A stretch of 64,000 nt of DNA, from the NCBI RefSeq assembly GCF_008630495.1, contig NZ_VWOJ01000001.1:1054001-1118000 (forward strand), written 5' to 3'. This DNA comes from Alkalicaulis satelles. GTDB lineage: Bacteria > Pseudomonadota > Alphaproteobacteria > Caulobacterales > Maricaulaceae. Shown piece after piece: positions 26,394 through 34,890 of the stretch. The notes beneath the pieces are model-generated. The model made no database searches. It saw only the letters and a list, made by a program, of their open reading frames with translations, and had not been told where the DNA came from. The position numbers and the translations under genes were made by a program. Position 1 is the first letter of the stretch. Each line of letters begins with the position of its first letter.

Positions 26394-27644
26394 ATGACAG
26401 CGCCGCGACCTGAATTTCCGGGCGTTGAGGCGCCAGCCCTGCGCGAAGCCGAGGCGCGCAATCTGTGCACCGATTGCGGCGTTTCGCGCCTGGAGGACCC
26501 CAAGGCATGCGGGCGGGCCTGCCAGTTCATCCAGCCCGATTATCCCGCCCTGGAAGCCAGGGTGCATGGCCGCGCGCGCGATCCTGCTCGTCCCGACGAG
26601 CTGCATTTCGGCCCCTTCCGGCGCATGGTGCGCGCGGCGCTGAAAGCCCCGCGCGAGGGCGCCCAGTGGACGGGAATCGCGACGCGTCTGGCCGAGCGGC
26701 TTCTGGAAACCGATGCGGTGGACGTGGTGCTGACCGTCGCGCCCGATCCTGACGACCGCTGGAAACCGGTTCCGGTGATGGTCACGCGCGCAGACGGCAT
26801 GGCCCATGTGCGCGGCATGCGCATGGGCTATTCGCCCCTCATCGCCCTGATCGAGCCGGTGCGCGCCAAGGGTTACAAGCGGGTGGCGGTGATCGGCATT
26901 CCCTGTCAGGTCTATGCGCTGCGCGCGCTGGAGACCGAGCTTGATCTAGACGCGCTCTATGTGATCGGCACGCCGTGCTCGGACAACACCACCACAGAGC
27001 GCTTCCACCAGTTCCTGGCGCTCCTGTCGGACCAGCCCGGCGCCATCACCTATCTGGAATTTCGCGCCGACTACCAGGTGGAGCTGCGCTTCGAGGACGG
27101 GCGGCGCAAGACCATCCCCTTCCTGAAACTGCCGATTTCCAAACTGCCGCCGGACTTCTTCCCGCTGACCTGCCGGACCTGCGTGGACTACACCAATGTG
27201 CTGGCCGACATCACGGTGGGCTATATGGGCGGGGAGGGCGAGCAATGGCTCTTGGTGCGCAATGCGCGCGGCGAGGCGCTGCTGGATCTGATCGCCGATG
27301 AGGCCGCGCTGGCCGAACCCGGCTCCAAGGGCAAGCGCCAGACCGCGGTCACCGGCTTCATCGCCAATACCGAGCGTGCGGCGGGCGGGCTGCCCTTGCG
27401 CGCCATGCCGGACTGGGCGCGGCCCATAGCCGCCTGGCTGATGCCGAAAATCGGACCCCGCGGCCTGGAGTTCGCCCGGGCCCGGGTGGAGATGAAGGCG
27501 TCCGAAACCGTGCTGCACCTGCGCCGTCAGGAACCGCGGCGGATGAAAAACATGATCCCGGACCATGTCTGGCGCCTGGTCGCACCCTACGGGCTCAAGC
27601 CTGAAGCCGGCGAGCGGGGCGAACATGACCCGCCCGGTTCTTGA
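26394..27644 (+). CDS. bciB: BciB-like divinyl (proto)chlorophyllide 8-vinyl reductase (FrhB family)
   Basis: Iron-sulfur flavoprotein (416 aa) of the FrhB/coenzyme F420 hydrogenase beta family, with the full-length pattern of BciB, which reduces the 8-vinyl group in (bacterio)chlorophyll synthesis using ferredoxin. N-terminal cluster ligands are Cys25, Cys28, Cys39 and Cys43 (CTDCGVSR, CGRAC). Further conserved blocks are HFGPFRRMVRAAL, GAQWTGIATRLAERLLE, GIPCQVYALRALE, GTPCSDNTTTERFHQFL and LTCRTCVDYTN-LADITVGYMG. Divergent from the AppA-like gene. No other pigment gene is in the window. A different FrhB-family reductase is the alternative, but the match along the whole length favours BciB. 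Confidence 0.72.
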   Translation: MTAPRPEFPGVEAPALREAEARNLCTDCGVSRLEDPKACGRACQFIQPDYPALEARVHGRARDPARPDELHFGPFRRMVRAALKAPREGAQWTGIATRLAERLLETDAVDVVLTVAPDPDDRWKPVPVMVTRADGMAHVRGMRMGYSPLIALIEPVRAKGYKRVAVIGIPCQVYALRALETELDLDALYVIGTPCSDNTTTERFHQFLALLSDQPGAITYLEFRADYQVELRFEDGRRKTIPFLKLPISKLPPDFFPLTCRTCVDYTNVLADITVGYMGGEGEQWLLVRNARGEALLDLIADEAALAEPGSKGKRQTAVTGFIANTERAAGGLPLRAMPDWARPIAAWLMPKIGPRGLEFARARVEMKASETVLHLRRQEPRRMKNMIPDHVWRLVAPYGLKPEAGERGEHDPPGS

Positions 27645-27680
27645 GCCAGCGCGCGTACTGATGGCGCAGCTTGCCGCCGG

Positions 27681-29012
27681 TCAATTCACCCAGTCACGGT
27701 CCAGCGTGCGCAGGGCGGTCAGGAACAATATCCCGGCCACCAGATAGAGGCTTGCACCGGTCATGATCGCATAACGCAGCGACTGCTCGCCAAACAGCGG
27801 GGCATAGAGGGTCGAGAGCTCACCCAGCACGTAAACGCCGACCCCGATGCCCAGGAGATTATTGAGCAGAAGGAAAACGGCCGATGCGACCGAGCGCATG
27901 GATGGCGGCACCAATTGCTGGAATACCGATAGCGTCGGTCCCGCCCAGGCAAGGCCGAGGCCGGTGGGGATGAGGAACAGGAAAAATGCGGCGATGGGTG
28001 ACGGCGCCATGACCCCGATCAGATAAAACGGCATGGTCAGAAAGAACGCGATGGCGGGCACGCGCACATAGGCCTTCTTGCTGGCGCGCCCCAGCCGGTC
28101 ACCCAGGATTCCGCCGAGGAAAATGCCCAGCCCGCCGCCGATCAGGACGATGGTGCCGAATATCCAGCCCGTGTCGACGATGCCAAGCCCGTAGGTCCGG
28201 GCAAAGAAGCTGGGCATCCAGAAAAAGACCCCATAGCCCATCATGGATGAACACGATGCGCCCAGCGCCAGCAGCCAGAAGGTGGGCTTGCGCGCCAAGA
28301 GGGCGATCGTGGCTGCGAAGCTGGGCCGGCTGACGTCGGATGTCATGCTGGCGGGCGCTTCCACAGCAGGCGCGGCCGGCGCCTTGATATCGAGACCGCC
28401 GCGCCTGGGTTCCCGCACGGCCAGACGGAAGAGCGGGGCCAGCACGACGCCCGCAACGCCCACGAAGATAAAGGCCGAGCGCCAGTCATAGTCCGCGCCC
28501 AGCGCCCCGCCCGCGATCAGCGCGCCGGCATAGACCCCGCAGGCGCTGCCCACCGGAATGCCCAGCGAATAGATCGCCAGCGCCCCCGCCCGGCTGCCTG
28601 GCGGAAAATAGTCCGCGATCAGTGAATAGGACGGCGCCACGCCGCCGGCCTCGCCCACGCCGACGCCCACCCGGGCGGCGAAGAGCTGCCAGAAATTCTG
28701 CGCCAGGCCGCACAGGGCGGTGAACCCGCTCCAGGCGGTCAGCGAGACGGTGATGATCCAGGTCCGGCTGGTGCGGTCGGCCAGCCAGGCGATGGGCACG
28801 CCCAGTACGGAATACAGCGCCGCAAAGGCGATGCCGCCCAGGAGCCCCATTTGCCGGTCATCCAGCCCCAGCTCAGCCTGGATGGGAATGGCCAGGATGG
28901 CGATGATCTGGCGGTCAAGAAAATTGAACGCATAGACCAGAAACAGCATCGCCAGCACGAAACCGCGATACCCGGCGCCCGGAGCGGCGGACGCTTTGTC
29001 TGACACGCTCAT
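27681..29012 (-). CDS. MFS transporter (spinster-like)
   Basis: Twelve-helix major facilitator carrier (443 aa) of the type often encoded in aromatic or terpenoid degradation clusters. MFS signatures: FLDRQIIAILAIPIQAELGL in helix 1, the helix 2-3 loop GVPIAWLADRTSRTW, GVGEAGGVAPSYSLIADYFP in helix 4-5, and GGILGDRLGRASKKAY in the second half. ATG at 29012 overlaps the upstream thiolase stop (ATGA), making it the last gene of a three-gene operon (thiolase-thiolase-MFS). Inner-membrane uptake of the cluster's substrate is likely; export cannot be excluded. Confidence 0.85.
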   Translation of the reverse strand: MSVSDKASAAPGAGYRGFVLAMLFLVYAFNFLDRQIIAILAIPIQAELGLDDRQMGLLGGIAFAALYSVLGVPIAWLADRTSRTWIITVSLTAWSGFTALCGLAQNFWQLFAARVGVGVGEAGGVAPSYSLIADYFPPGSRAGALAIYSLGIPVGSACGVYAGALIAGGALGADYDWRSAFIFVGVAGVVLAPLFRLAVREPRRGGLDIKAPAAPAVEAPASMTSDVSRPSFAATIALLARKPTFWLLALGASCSSMMGYGVFFWMPSFFARTYGLGIVDTGWIFGTIVLIGGGLGIFLGGILGDRLGRASKKAYVRVPAIAFFLTMPFYLIGVMAPSPIAAFFLFLIPTGLGLAWAGPTLSVFQQLVPPSMRSVASAVFLLLNNLLGIGVGVYVLGELSTLYAPLFGEQSLRYAIMTGASLYLVAGILFLTALRTLDRDWVN

Positions 29013-30223
29013 GAGCGTTCCACAATCATGGCTGAACCCGTGCCTGAACCGCCATGGGCGACAGCGAGCCCCAGCGCGCCGCCGCAACGTTCCAGTTCAT
29101 GAACCAGCGTGGTCAGTAGAATTGCGCCGGTCGCCCCCATCGGATGGCCCATGGCCAGATGGCCGCCATTGACGTTCACCTTCGACGGGTCTGCGCCCCG
29201 GTCGCGGCGGAACTTGGCGGGCACGGCGGCGAACGCCTCCATGAATTCGATGCGGTCAAAATCATCCAGCGACAGCCCGGTCATGGACAAAAGGGCGTCC
29301 ATGGCCGCAAAGCCGGCTGTGAGCTGATCGACCGGATCGCCGGACGCATCGATCCGGGCCAGGATCCGGGCTTTGGGTTTCAGCCCCGCCGCATCACCCG
29401 CCGCCCGTGACCCGATCAGGGTCAGCGCAGCGCCGTCGGCCATGGGCGGGCAGTGGGCGACCGAATGCAGATGGGAGACCGCCTCCAGCCCCGGATTGGC
29501 TTTCAGCATCATCGCGTCATAGCCCGCTGCGCCCATCTTCGCGAAGGCAGGGGGCAGGGCGTCGAGCGCGGCCTGGTCCATGCCTTCACGGATGCACTCG
29601 TCGCGCGCCAGCACGATCGCGCCATCAGGGCCGCGGACAGGCGCCACCGCCGCATCGTGGCGGCCTTGCGCCCAGGCCTGCGCGGCGCGCTCGTGGGAGG
29701 CGATCACCTCGGCGTCCAGCTCGGCGCGGCTTAGCCCTTCCTTGGTGGCCATCAGATCGGCCGACAGCGCCACGGGCGCGTAACGCAGGGCACGGGACAG
29801 ATCGGGATCGGTGTAATAGCTGGCCTTGTCCCCCATGAAGGGGACCTGGCTGAGCATCTCCACCCCGCCCGCCAGCATCAGGGCTGGTTCTCCGGCGCTG
29901 GCCAGGGCTGCGGCCTGTCCTGTGGCGGTCAGCCCCGCCACACAGAAATTGTTCAGCGTCCAGGCGGCAGTCTCGTGAGGCAGGCCCGCATGCAGGCGGC
30001 TGACCAAAGCGATATTGCCGCCCTGGCTGCCGATCTGGCCGACGCTGCCCAGAATCAGGGCTGAAGCGGACTCCACCGCGTCCGGCGAAGTGCGGTCCTT
30101 GAGCGCCGCCACGAGCTGGGAGACCAGCTCGTGCGGGCCGATATGCGCCAGCGCGCCGCCTTCGCGGCCCTTGCCCCGGGGCGTGCGGACTGCGTCATAG
30201 AGGTATGCGTCAGACAGTTTCAT
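29009..30223 (-). CDS. Thiolase (acetyl-CoA acyltransferase type)
   Basis: Classical thiolase fold protein (404 aa) expected to cleave a beta-ketoacyl-CoA with CoA. The nucleophilic Cys is present (NNFCVAGLTATG) and the His motif is intact (NGGHLAMGHPMGATGA). Unusually the C-terminal CxGGG proton-donor motif reads AVAHGGSGTG, so the second catalytic Cys is missing. Start and stop each overlap neighbours by four bases. It forms an operon with the SCP2-type thiolase upstream and the MFS carrier downstream. Confidence 0.88.
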   Translation of the reverse strand: MKLSDAYLYDAVRTPRGKGREGGALAHIGPHELVSQLVAALKDRTSPDAVESASALILGSVGQIGSQGGNIALVSRLHAGLPHETAAWTLNNFCVAGLTATGQAAALASAGEPALMLAGGVEMLSQVPFMGDKASYYTDPDLSRALRYAPVALSADLMATKEGLSRAELDAEVIASHERAAQAWAQGRHDAAVAPVRGPDGAIVLARDECIREGMDQAALDALPPAFAKMGAAGYDAMMLKANPGLEAVSHLHSVAHCPPMADGAALTLIGSRAAGDAAGLKPKARILARIDASGDPVDQLTAGFAAMDALLSMTGLSLDDFDRIEFMEAFAAVPAKFRRDRGADPSKVNVNGGHLAMGHPMGATGAILLTTLVHELERCGGALGLAVAHGGSGTGSAMIVERS

Positions 30224-31455
30224 GCGCCGATCACCAGTGAGACATTGGCGGTGGCCGAACCGCCCACATTGTAAGTGGCCACATTGCGTGCGCCTTCGAC
30301 CTGGCAGTCACCTGCACGGCCCTGAACCTGACGGGCGGCGTCCAGCGCCATGCGAACGCCCGTGGCGCCAACCGGATGGCCGAGCCCGATCAACCCGCCA
30401 GACGGATTGACCGGCGAGCGCCCGCCCAGGGCGATGCGCCCGTCCTCCACCGCCTCGCCCGCCCGGCCCGGCGCGGTGATGCCGAAATGCTCGATGGCGG
30501 CCAGCTCGGTCACCGAGAAGCAGTCATGAGTCTCGAAAGCGTCGATGTCCCCGGCGCCGCTCAGCCCGGCGCGCGCGTAAGCGTCTGTCATCGCCTTGCG
30601 CATCCAGGGAAACATCCAGCCATCATTGCGCCCCCGGGAATCGGCCAGCTTCTTTTCCAGCAGCAATGGCGCGGTGGTGTGGCCCCAGCCCTTGATGCGC
30701 GGGATATCTTCCAGCCGGCGGCCGGTGCGTGCGGCGTGGGCGCGCGCCGCCTCGGCGCCGGCCAGCACGATCATCGCCGCGCCATCGGTGACCTGCCCGC
30801 AATCTGATTTGCGCATGCGGCCTTCGATGACCGGATTGGCCTCGTCATCCTCACTGAAACTCGCCTCGCTGAAGGACCATTTGCGGGTCTGTGCAGCGGG
30901 ATTGCGCCGGGCGTTGTCGAAATTGATCCGGCTGATTTCCGCCAGGTGGGCGCGGTCGAGGCCGAAGCGGGCGTCGTATTCCTCGGCGATATCGGAGAAC
31001 ATGGCTGGCCACAGATAGGTTGCACCCTGCGCTTCCCGTCCCGCCCAGGCCGCCGCGCCCAGATATTCCGCCGCAGTCTGGCCGGGCACATTGCGCATCA
31101 TTTCCACGCCCAGCACCGCCGCCACGCCGTAACGGCCCGCCTCGATATCGGCCATGGCGGCCAGAATCGCCATCGAACCCGAGGCGCACGCGGCCTCATG
31201 ACGCATGGTGGGCAGGCCTTCCAGATCAGGATGGATATGCCCGGCGAACCCGCCCAGCAGGCCCTGTCCGCAGAACAGCTCGCCCGCGAAATTGCCGATA
31301 TGCACGGTCTCGACATGTGCCGGGTCCAGGCCCGCATCGGCCAGTCCGGCCAGCGCCGCCTCAGCCATCATATCCTGAAGACCCAGCCCCTCACGGGCCC
31401 AGTTGCGGGCGAAGTCGGTCTGCGCGCCGCCCAGAATGAACACCTCAGCGGCCAT
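30220..31455 (-). CDS. SCP2/SCPx-type thiolase
   Basis: Thiolase of the sterol-carrier-protein-x subgroup (411 aa). Catalytic regions: HEAACASGSMAI (nucleophilic Cys), ETHDCFSVTELAAIEH, NPSGGLIGLGHPVGATGVR (His) and a C-terminal VATYNVGGSATAN that lacks Cys, as is usual in this subgroup. It probably cleaves a branched or cyclic beta-ketoacyl-CoA. First gene of the minus-strand operon; its upstream gap to the divergent flavoprotein carries two copies of the cluster motif (31500-31516 and 31568-31584). Confidence 0.88.
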   Translation of the reverse strand: MAAEVFILGGAQTDFARNWAREGLGLQDMMAEAALAGLADAGLDPAHVETVHIGNFAGELFCGQGLLGGFAGHIHPDLEGLPTMRHEAACASGSMAILAAMADIEAGRYGVAAVLGVEMMRNVPGQTAAEYLGAAAWAGREAQGATYLWPAMFSDIAEEYDARFGLDRAHLAEISRINFDNARRNPAAQTRKWSFSEASFSEDDEANPVIEGRMRKSDCGQVTDGAAMIVLAGAEAARAHAARTGRRLEDIPRIKGWGHTTAPLLLEKKLADSRGRNDGWMFPWMRKAMTDAYARAGLSGAGDIDAFETHDCFSVTELAAIEHFGITAPGRAGEAVEDGRIALGGRSPVNPSGGLIGLGHPVGATGVRMALDAARQVQGRAGDCQVEGARNVATYNVGGSATANVSLVIGA

Positions 31456-31499
31456 GGCCCGCTCCTTCGCTCGATCTGGAAGCGAGGCTAAAGCTAACA

Positions 31500-31516
31500 G
31501 GTATGATTATGCAAGT
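31500..31516 (+). promoter_or_regulatory. Cluster motif copy 1
   Basis: GGTATGATTATGCAAGT, 45 bases upstream of the SCPx-type thiolase start. One of seven copies of a 17-nt motif in the 5' gaps of this catabolic cluster. Likely an operator or shared promoter element. Confidence 0.6.
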
Positions 31517-31567
31517 AGCCACCTGAAGGGCCTTGCCAGCCGCCGCCGGATCGCCCACAATCGAGTT

Positions 31568-31584
31568 GGTATGGTTATGAAAGC
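31568..31584 (+). promoter_or_regulatory. Cluster motif copy 2
   Basis: GGTATGGTTATGAAAGC, 19 bases before the TTG start of the flavoprotein gene and 68 bases from copy 1. The octamer AAGCTAAC flanks both copies (31491-31498 and 31581-31588). Confidence 0.6.
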
Positions 31585-31602
31585 TAACTTCGGAGCCGCC
31601 GC

Positions 31603-32568
31603 TTGACCTCCACCACAGCCGATGCGCTGAAGGCCCGCATGCGCCTGCCCGCAGTTGTCGCACCCATGTTCCTGGTATCGGGACCTGCGCTGGTGGATGC
31701 TGCGCGCCGGGCCGGGCTGATGGCAAGCTTTCCTTTTCCCAATGCGCGCACCATCGAGGTGCTGGAGGACTGGCTGGCCGGCGCGTGTGCGCCTGACGGT
31801 CCACGCGCGCCCTTTGCGGCGAACATGGTCACCCATTCATCCTATGGCCGGTTCGACGCCGAGCTTGATCTGGTCGGCCGTTACAAACCCGAGATCGTCA
31901 TCACAGCGCTGGGCGGGCCGCGCCGGGTGGTGGATGCGGTCCATGAGTATGGCGGTCTGGTCTTCGCAGATGTCAATTCGGTGGGTTTCGCCAGGAAGGC
32001 CGTCGAGCAGGGCGCAGACGGGCTTGTGCTCGTCTCGGCAGGCGCGGGCGGACATACCGGCCCGATGGCCGGCTTCGCCTTCGTGTCCGCGGTGCGCCGC
32101 TTTTTCGACGGCCCGGTCATGCTGGGCGGCGGCATAGGCGACGGACGCGCAATCCGCGCCGCTGAGGTGCTGGGCGCGGACTTTGCCTATATGGGCACGC
32201 GCTTCATCGCTGCTGAAGAGAGTCTGGCGTCCGATGAATACCGCTCCATGCTCATAGCCGCCGAGTTCGAGGACCTTGTCCTGTCCAACAAGCTGACCGG
32301 GGCGGACGCCTATTACCTCAAGGCCAGCCTGGCCCGCATGGGCATCGGGGCGGACGGCCGCCGCGAGGACGGTCCCGATTTCGCCGACAGCGAAGGCCAG
32401 GTGAAAGCCTGGCGCGATGTCTGGTCCGCCGGGCATGGCGTGGGCGCGGTCACCGCCACGCAAAGCGCCGCCCTTATCGCCGACGCGCTGGCCAGCGAGT
32501 ACGCCGCCGCCTGCGCCATCCCCGTTCACACAGCTGAAAACCCTGCGCGTCCGGCGCGGGCAGTCTGA
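31603..32568 (+). CDS. Nitronate monooxygenase-family FMN enzyme
   Basis: TIM-barrel flavoprotein (321 aa) of the nitronate monooxygenase/2-nitropropane dioxygenase family. FMN-phosphate and active-site regions are seen in VSAGAGGHTGPMAGFAFV and GGGIGDGRAIRAAEVLGADF-YMGTRF. In catabolic clusters such proteins are often mis-named and may act as enoate or CoA-ester oxidoreductases; the true reaction is not determined. Start is a TTG at 31603 with GGAG seven bases upstream. It lies 12 bases upstream of the carotenoid-oxygenase gene and forms an operon with it. Confidence 0.82.
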   Translation: MTSTTADALKARMRLPAVVAPMFLVSGPALVDAARRAGLMASFPFPNARTIEVLEDWLAGACAPDGPRAPFAANMVTHSSYGRFDAELDLVGRYKPEIVITALGGPRRVVDAVHEYGGLVFADVNSVGFARKAVEQGADGLVLVSAGAGGHTGPMAGFAFVSAVRRFFDGPVMLGGGIGDGRAIRAAEVLGADFAYMGTRFIAAEESLASDEYRSMLIAAEFEDLVLSNKLTGADAYYLKASLARMGIGADGRREDGPDFADSEGQVKAWRDVWSAGHGVGAVTATQSAALIADALASEYAAACAIPVHTAENPARPARAV

Positions 32569-32580
32569 AGGAGGCCTGCC

Positions 32581-34029
32581 ATGACCATGATCGTCACCGA
32601 TTTCGAGCGCGAAGAGCTCAGCACCCCGGTCAACAAGCTCAACCCGTATCTGAAGGGCATTTATGCGCCCGTGCGCAAGGAAGTCACCGCGCTGGAGCTG
32701 GAGGTTGAGGGTGAGATTCCCCGCGATCTTCACGGGGCTTATGTGCGCAATGGCCCGAACCCGCTGAACGCGCCTGAGGGCATGCATCACTGGTTCGACG
32801 GCGATGGCATGCTGCACGGGATTTATTTCGAGAACGGCAAGGCGGAATACCGCAACCGCTATGTCCGCTCGGCCGATCACGAGGCGGAGAAAGCCGGCAT
32901 GCTTGATGCGGGCGGCATCCTCATGCCCGCCGACAAATCACGCCACCCCACCACCTACAAGGACACCGCCAATACCGATGTGGTCCTGCACAACGGCTCG
33001 CTGATGGCGCTGTGGTATATTTCCGGACAGCCGGTGCGCGTGGACGCGCGCACGCTCGAGACCGTGCGCACCGAGACCTTCTCGGGCAAGCTGCCCAAGA
33101 ATGTTTCCGCCCACTCCAAGGTGGACCCCGGGACCGGGGAGTTCGTGTTCTTTGACTATGACCTCTACAACCCGGTCATGAGCGCCGGGGTGGTGTCCAA
33201 GGACAATGAATTGTCCTGGTTCCGCGAGATCGAGCTGCCCGGGCCGCGCCTGCCCCACGACATGGCGATCACCGAGAATTACATGGTGCTGATGGATCTG
33301 CCGGTGGTGTTCACCGAGTCCGGCATACGCAACGGCATGTGGCAGATTCACCAGCCCAAGGGCCAGGCCACCCGCTTTGGCGTGCTGCGCAAGGACGGGA
33401 CCGGCGATGTGCGCTGGTTCGAGGCTGATCCGTGCTACATCTATCACGGGGTGAATGCGTGGGAGGAAGGCGACGAGATCGTCTTCTACGCCTGCAAGAT
33501 GATCCCCAACGGCCTCACCCCCGATCCCGCTTACGGCCCTTACGCGCCGATGGTTGGCGTGCTGGCCCTGCAGGCGGTGCTGTATGAGTGGCGCTTCAAT
33601 CTGAAGACCGGCCAGACCAAGGAGCGCCCCGTTGATGACCGGGTGACCGAGTTCCCGGTCATCAATCTCGACAAGACAGGCCGCGACAGCCGGTATTCCT
33701 ATCACGTCTCCATTCCCAATACCCAGACCCAGGTCTTTGACGGGCTGGTGAAATATGATCTCAAGACCGGACGCGGCGAGGCCCATGAATTCGGCCCCGG
33801 CCGGTTCGGATCCGAGCCGGCCTATGCGGCCAGGACCGGGGCCAAGCACGAGGATGACGGCTATGTCATCTCCTTTGTGTTCAACGCCGAGACCGGCGCG
33901 TCGGAAGCGCTGATCCTGGATGCGCAGGACTTCTCCTCCAAGCCGCTGGCGCGGGTGAAGCTGCCCCAGCGCGTGCCTGCAGGCTTCCACGGCACCTGGG
34001 CGCCGGGTGACCAGATCCGCGCGGCCTGA
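32581..34029 (+). CDS. Carotenoid/lignostilbene-type cleavage oxygenase
   Basis: Non-haem iron oxygenase (482 aa) of the carotenoid oxygenase/lignostilbene dioxygenase family, which splits a C=C bond into two carbonyl products. The four iron-ligand histidines are visible: His178 (NVSAHSKVD), His226 (RLPHDMAIT), His289 (IYHGVNAWEE) and His470 (PAGFHGTWAPG). The N-terminus has the RNGPNPL box with MHHWFDGDGMLHG. Start ATG at 32581 follows AGGAGG by six bases. No signal peptide. In this cluster it is the best candidate for the entry reaction, giving an aldehyde for the downstream PaaN-type dehydrogenase. A phenylpropanoid/stilbene or apocarotenoid substrate is possible. Confidence 0.92.
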   Translation: MTMIVTDFEREELSTPVNKLNPYLKGIYAPVRKEVTALELEVEGEIPRDLHGAYVRNGPNPLNAPEGMHHWFDGDGMLHGIYFENGKAEYRNRYVRSADHEAEKAGMLDAGGILMPADKSRHPTTYKDTANTDVVLHNGSLMALWYISGQPVRVDARTLETVRTETFSGKLPKNVSAHSKVDPGTGEFVFFDYDLYNPVMSAGVVSKDNELSWFREIELPGPRLPHDMAITENYMVLMDLPVVFTESGIRNGMWQIHQPKGQATRFGVLRKDGTGDVRWFEADPCYIYHGVNAWEEGDEIVFYACKMIPNGLTPDPAYGPYAPMVGVLALQAVLYEWRFNLKTGQTKERPVDDRVTEFPVINLDKTGRDSRYSYHVSIPNTQTQVFDGLVKYDLKTGRGEAHEFGPGRFGSEPAYAARTGAKHEDDGYVISFVFNAETGASEALILDAQDFSSKPLARVKLPQRVPAGFHGTWAPGDQIRAA

Positions 34030-34052
34030 CAGGGGTTCATGACAGTGAAGGG

Positions 34053-34084
34053 CGGGGCTCCGGGAGACCGGAGCCCCGTTTTTT
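34053..34084 (+). terminator. Rho-independent terminator
   Basis: A perfect 11-base stem CGGGGCTCCGG/CCGGAGCCCCG with a GAGA tetraloop and a run of six T, just after the oxygenase gene. It ends the flavoprotein-oxygenase operon and abuts the stop of the convergent DUF1295 gene. Confidence 0.9.
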
Positions 34085-34890
34085 CATGCCCGTTTGGGCG
34101 GCATGGGCACAAAGCCTGATGTGCGCGCCATGTATTCGGCATAGCCCGGCTTCTCGCGCGCCAGCTTCTTGTCCAGCGTGCGCATGCCGGTCACATTGAC
34201 CAGGAAATGGGTCATCATGATCGGGCCGATCACCGTCACGAGCGCGACGGGGTGCGCGCTGGCGGCGATGAAAATGCCCCACCACAAAAGCGCGTTGCCG
34301 AAATAGTTGGGATGGCGTGACCAGCCCCACAGGCCTTTATCCAGCACCTTGCCCTTGTTGGCGGGATCCTTGCGGAAGGCGGTCAGCTGCGCGTCGGCGG
34401 CGGCTTCGCACGCCACGCCCGCCAGCCATACCCCTGCGCCCACCCATAACAGCACCGGCCAGGCGGGCGGGCCGTCCATCGCCAGGGCCACGATGACAGG
34501 CAGCGCGACGATGACCATCACATGGCCCTGCAGCAGGAATACCCGGGTCAGGGAAAAGCGCGCGAAAGCCGCGTCTCCGCCCTGCACCCAGTCGCGCAGT
34601 TTCGCGTAGCGCGCATCTTCGCCATGGCCCCAATTGCGTTTCAGGATGAAAAGCGTGTAGCGGGCCGCCCACAGCGCCGGCATGGCCGCCAGCATGATCG
34701 CGTAAACGCTCTGGGGCCGGTTCAGCAGATACAGCGCCACCGCGATCACCGCGAATCCCGCCCCCCAGAACATGTCGATAATGCTGACATCGCGGATTTT
34801 CACGCTGATGGCCCACAGGGCCAGCACGCAGATCATCACCAGCGCATAGGCCACGGCCAGATTGAGAGCGATTGCAGAAACAAGGGTCAT
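34084..34890 (-). CDS. DUF1295 (steroid 5-alpha-reductase-like) membrane protein
   Basis: Integral membrane protein (268 aa) of DUF1295, related to steroid 5-alpha reductases and ICMT-type enzymes. The C-terminal family signature is complete: LWGWSRHPNYFGNALLWWGIF, then TVIGPIMMTHFLVNVTGM and REKPGYAEYMARTSGF. Six or more helices. In this context reduction of an enone or alkene is plausible, but DUF1295 proteins have few proven reactions. ATG at 34890 overlaps the SDR stop (ATGA), so it is coupled to that gene. Confidence 0.85.
   Translation of the reverse strand: MTLVSAIALNLAVAYALVMICVLALWAISVKIRDVSIIDMFWGAGFAVIAVALYLLNRPQSVYAIMLAAMPALWAARYTLFILKRNWGHGEDARYAKLRDWVQGGDAAFARFSLTRVFLLQGHVMVIVALPVIVALAMDGPPAWPVLLWVGAGVWLAGVACEAAADAQLTAFRKDPANKGKVLDKGLWGWSRHPNYFGNALLWWGIFIAASAHPVALVTVIGPIMMTHFLVNVTGMRTLDKKLAREKPGYAEYMARTSGFVPMPPKRA

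Noticed and set aside
31603-32568. Naming the flavoprotein as a true nitronate monooxygenase
   Set aside because: The fold and FMN site fit the family, but nothing in the cluster suggests nitronates; the reaction is left open.
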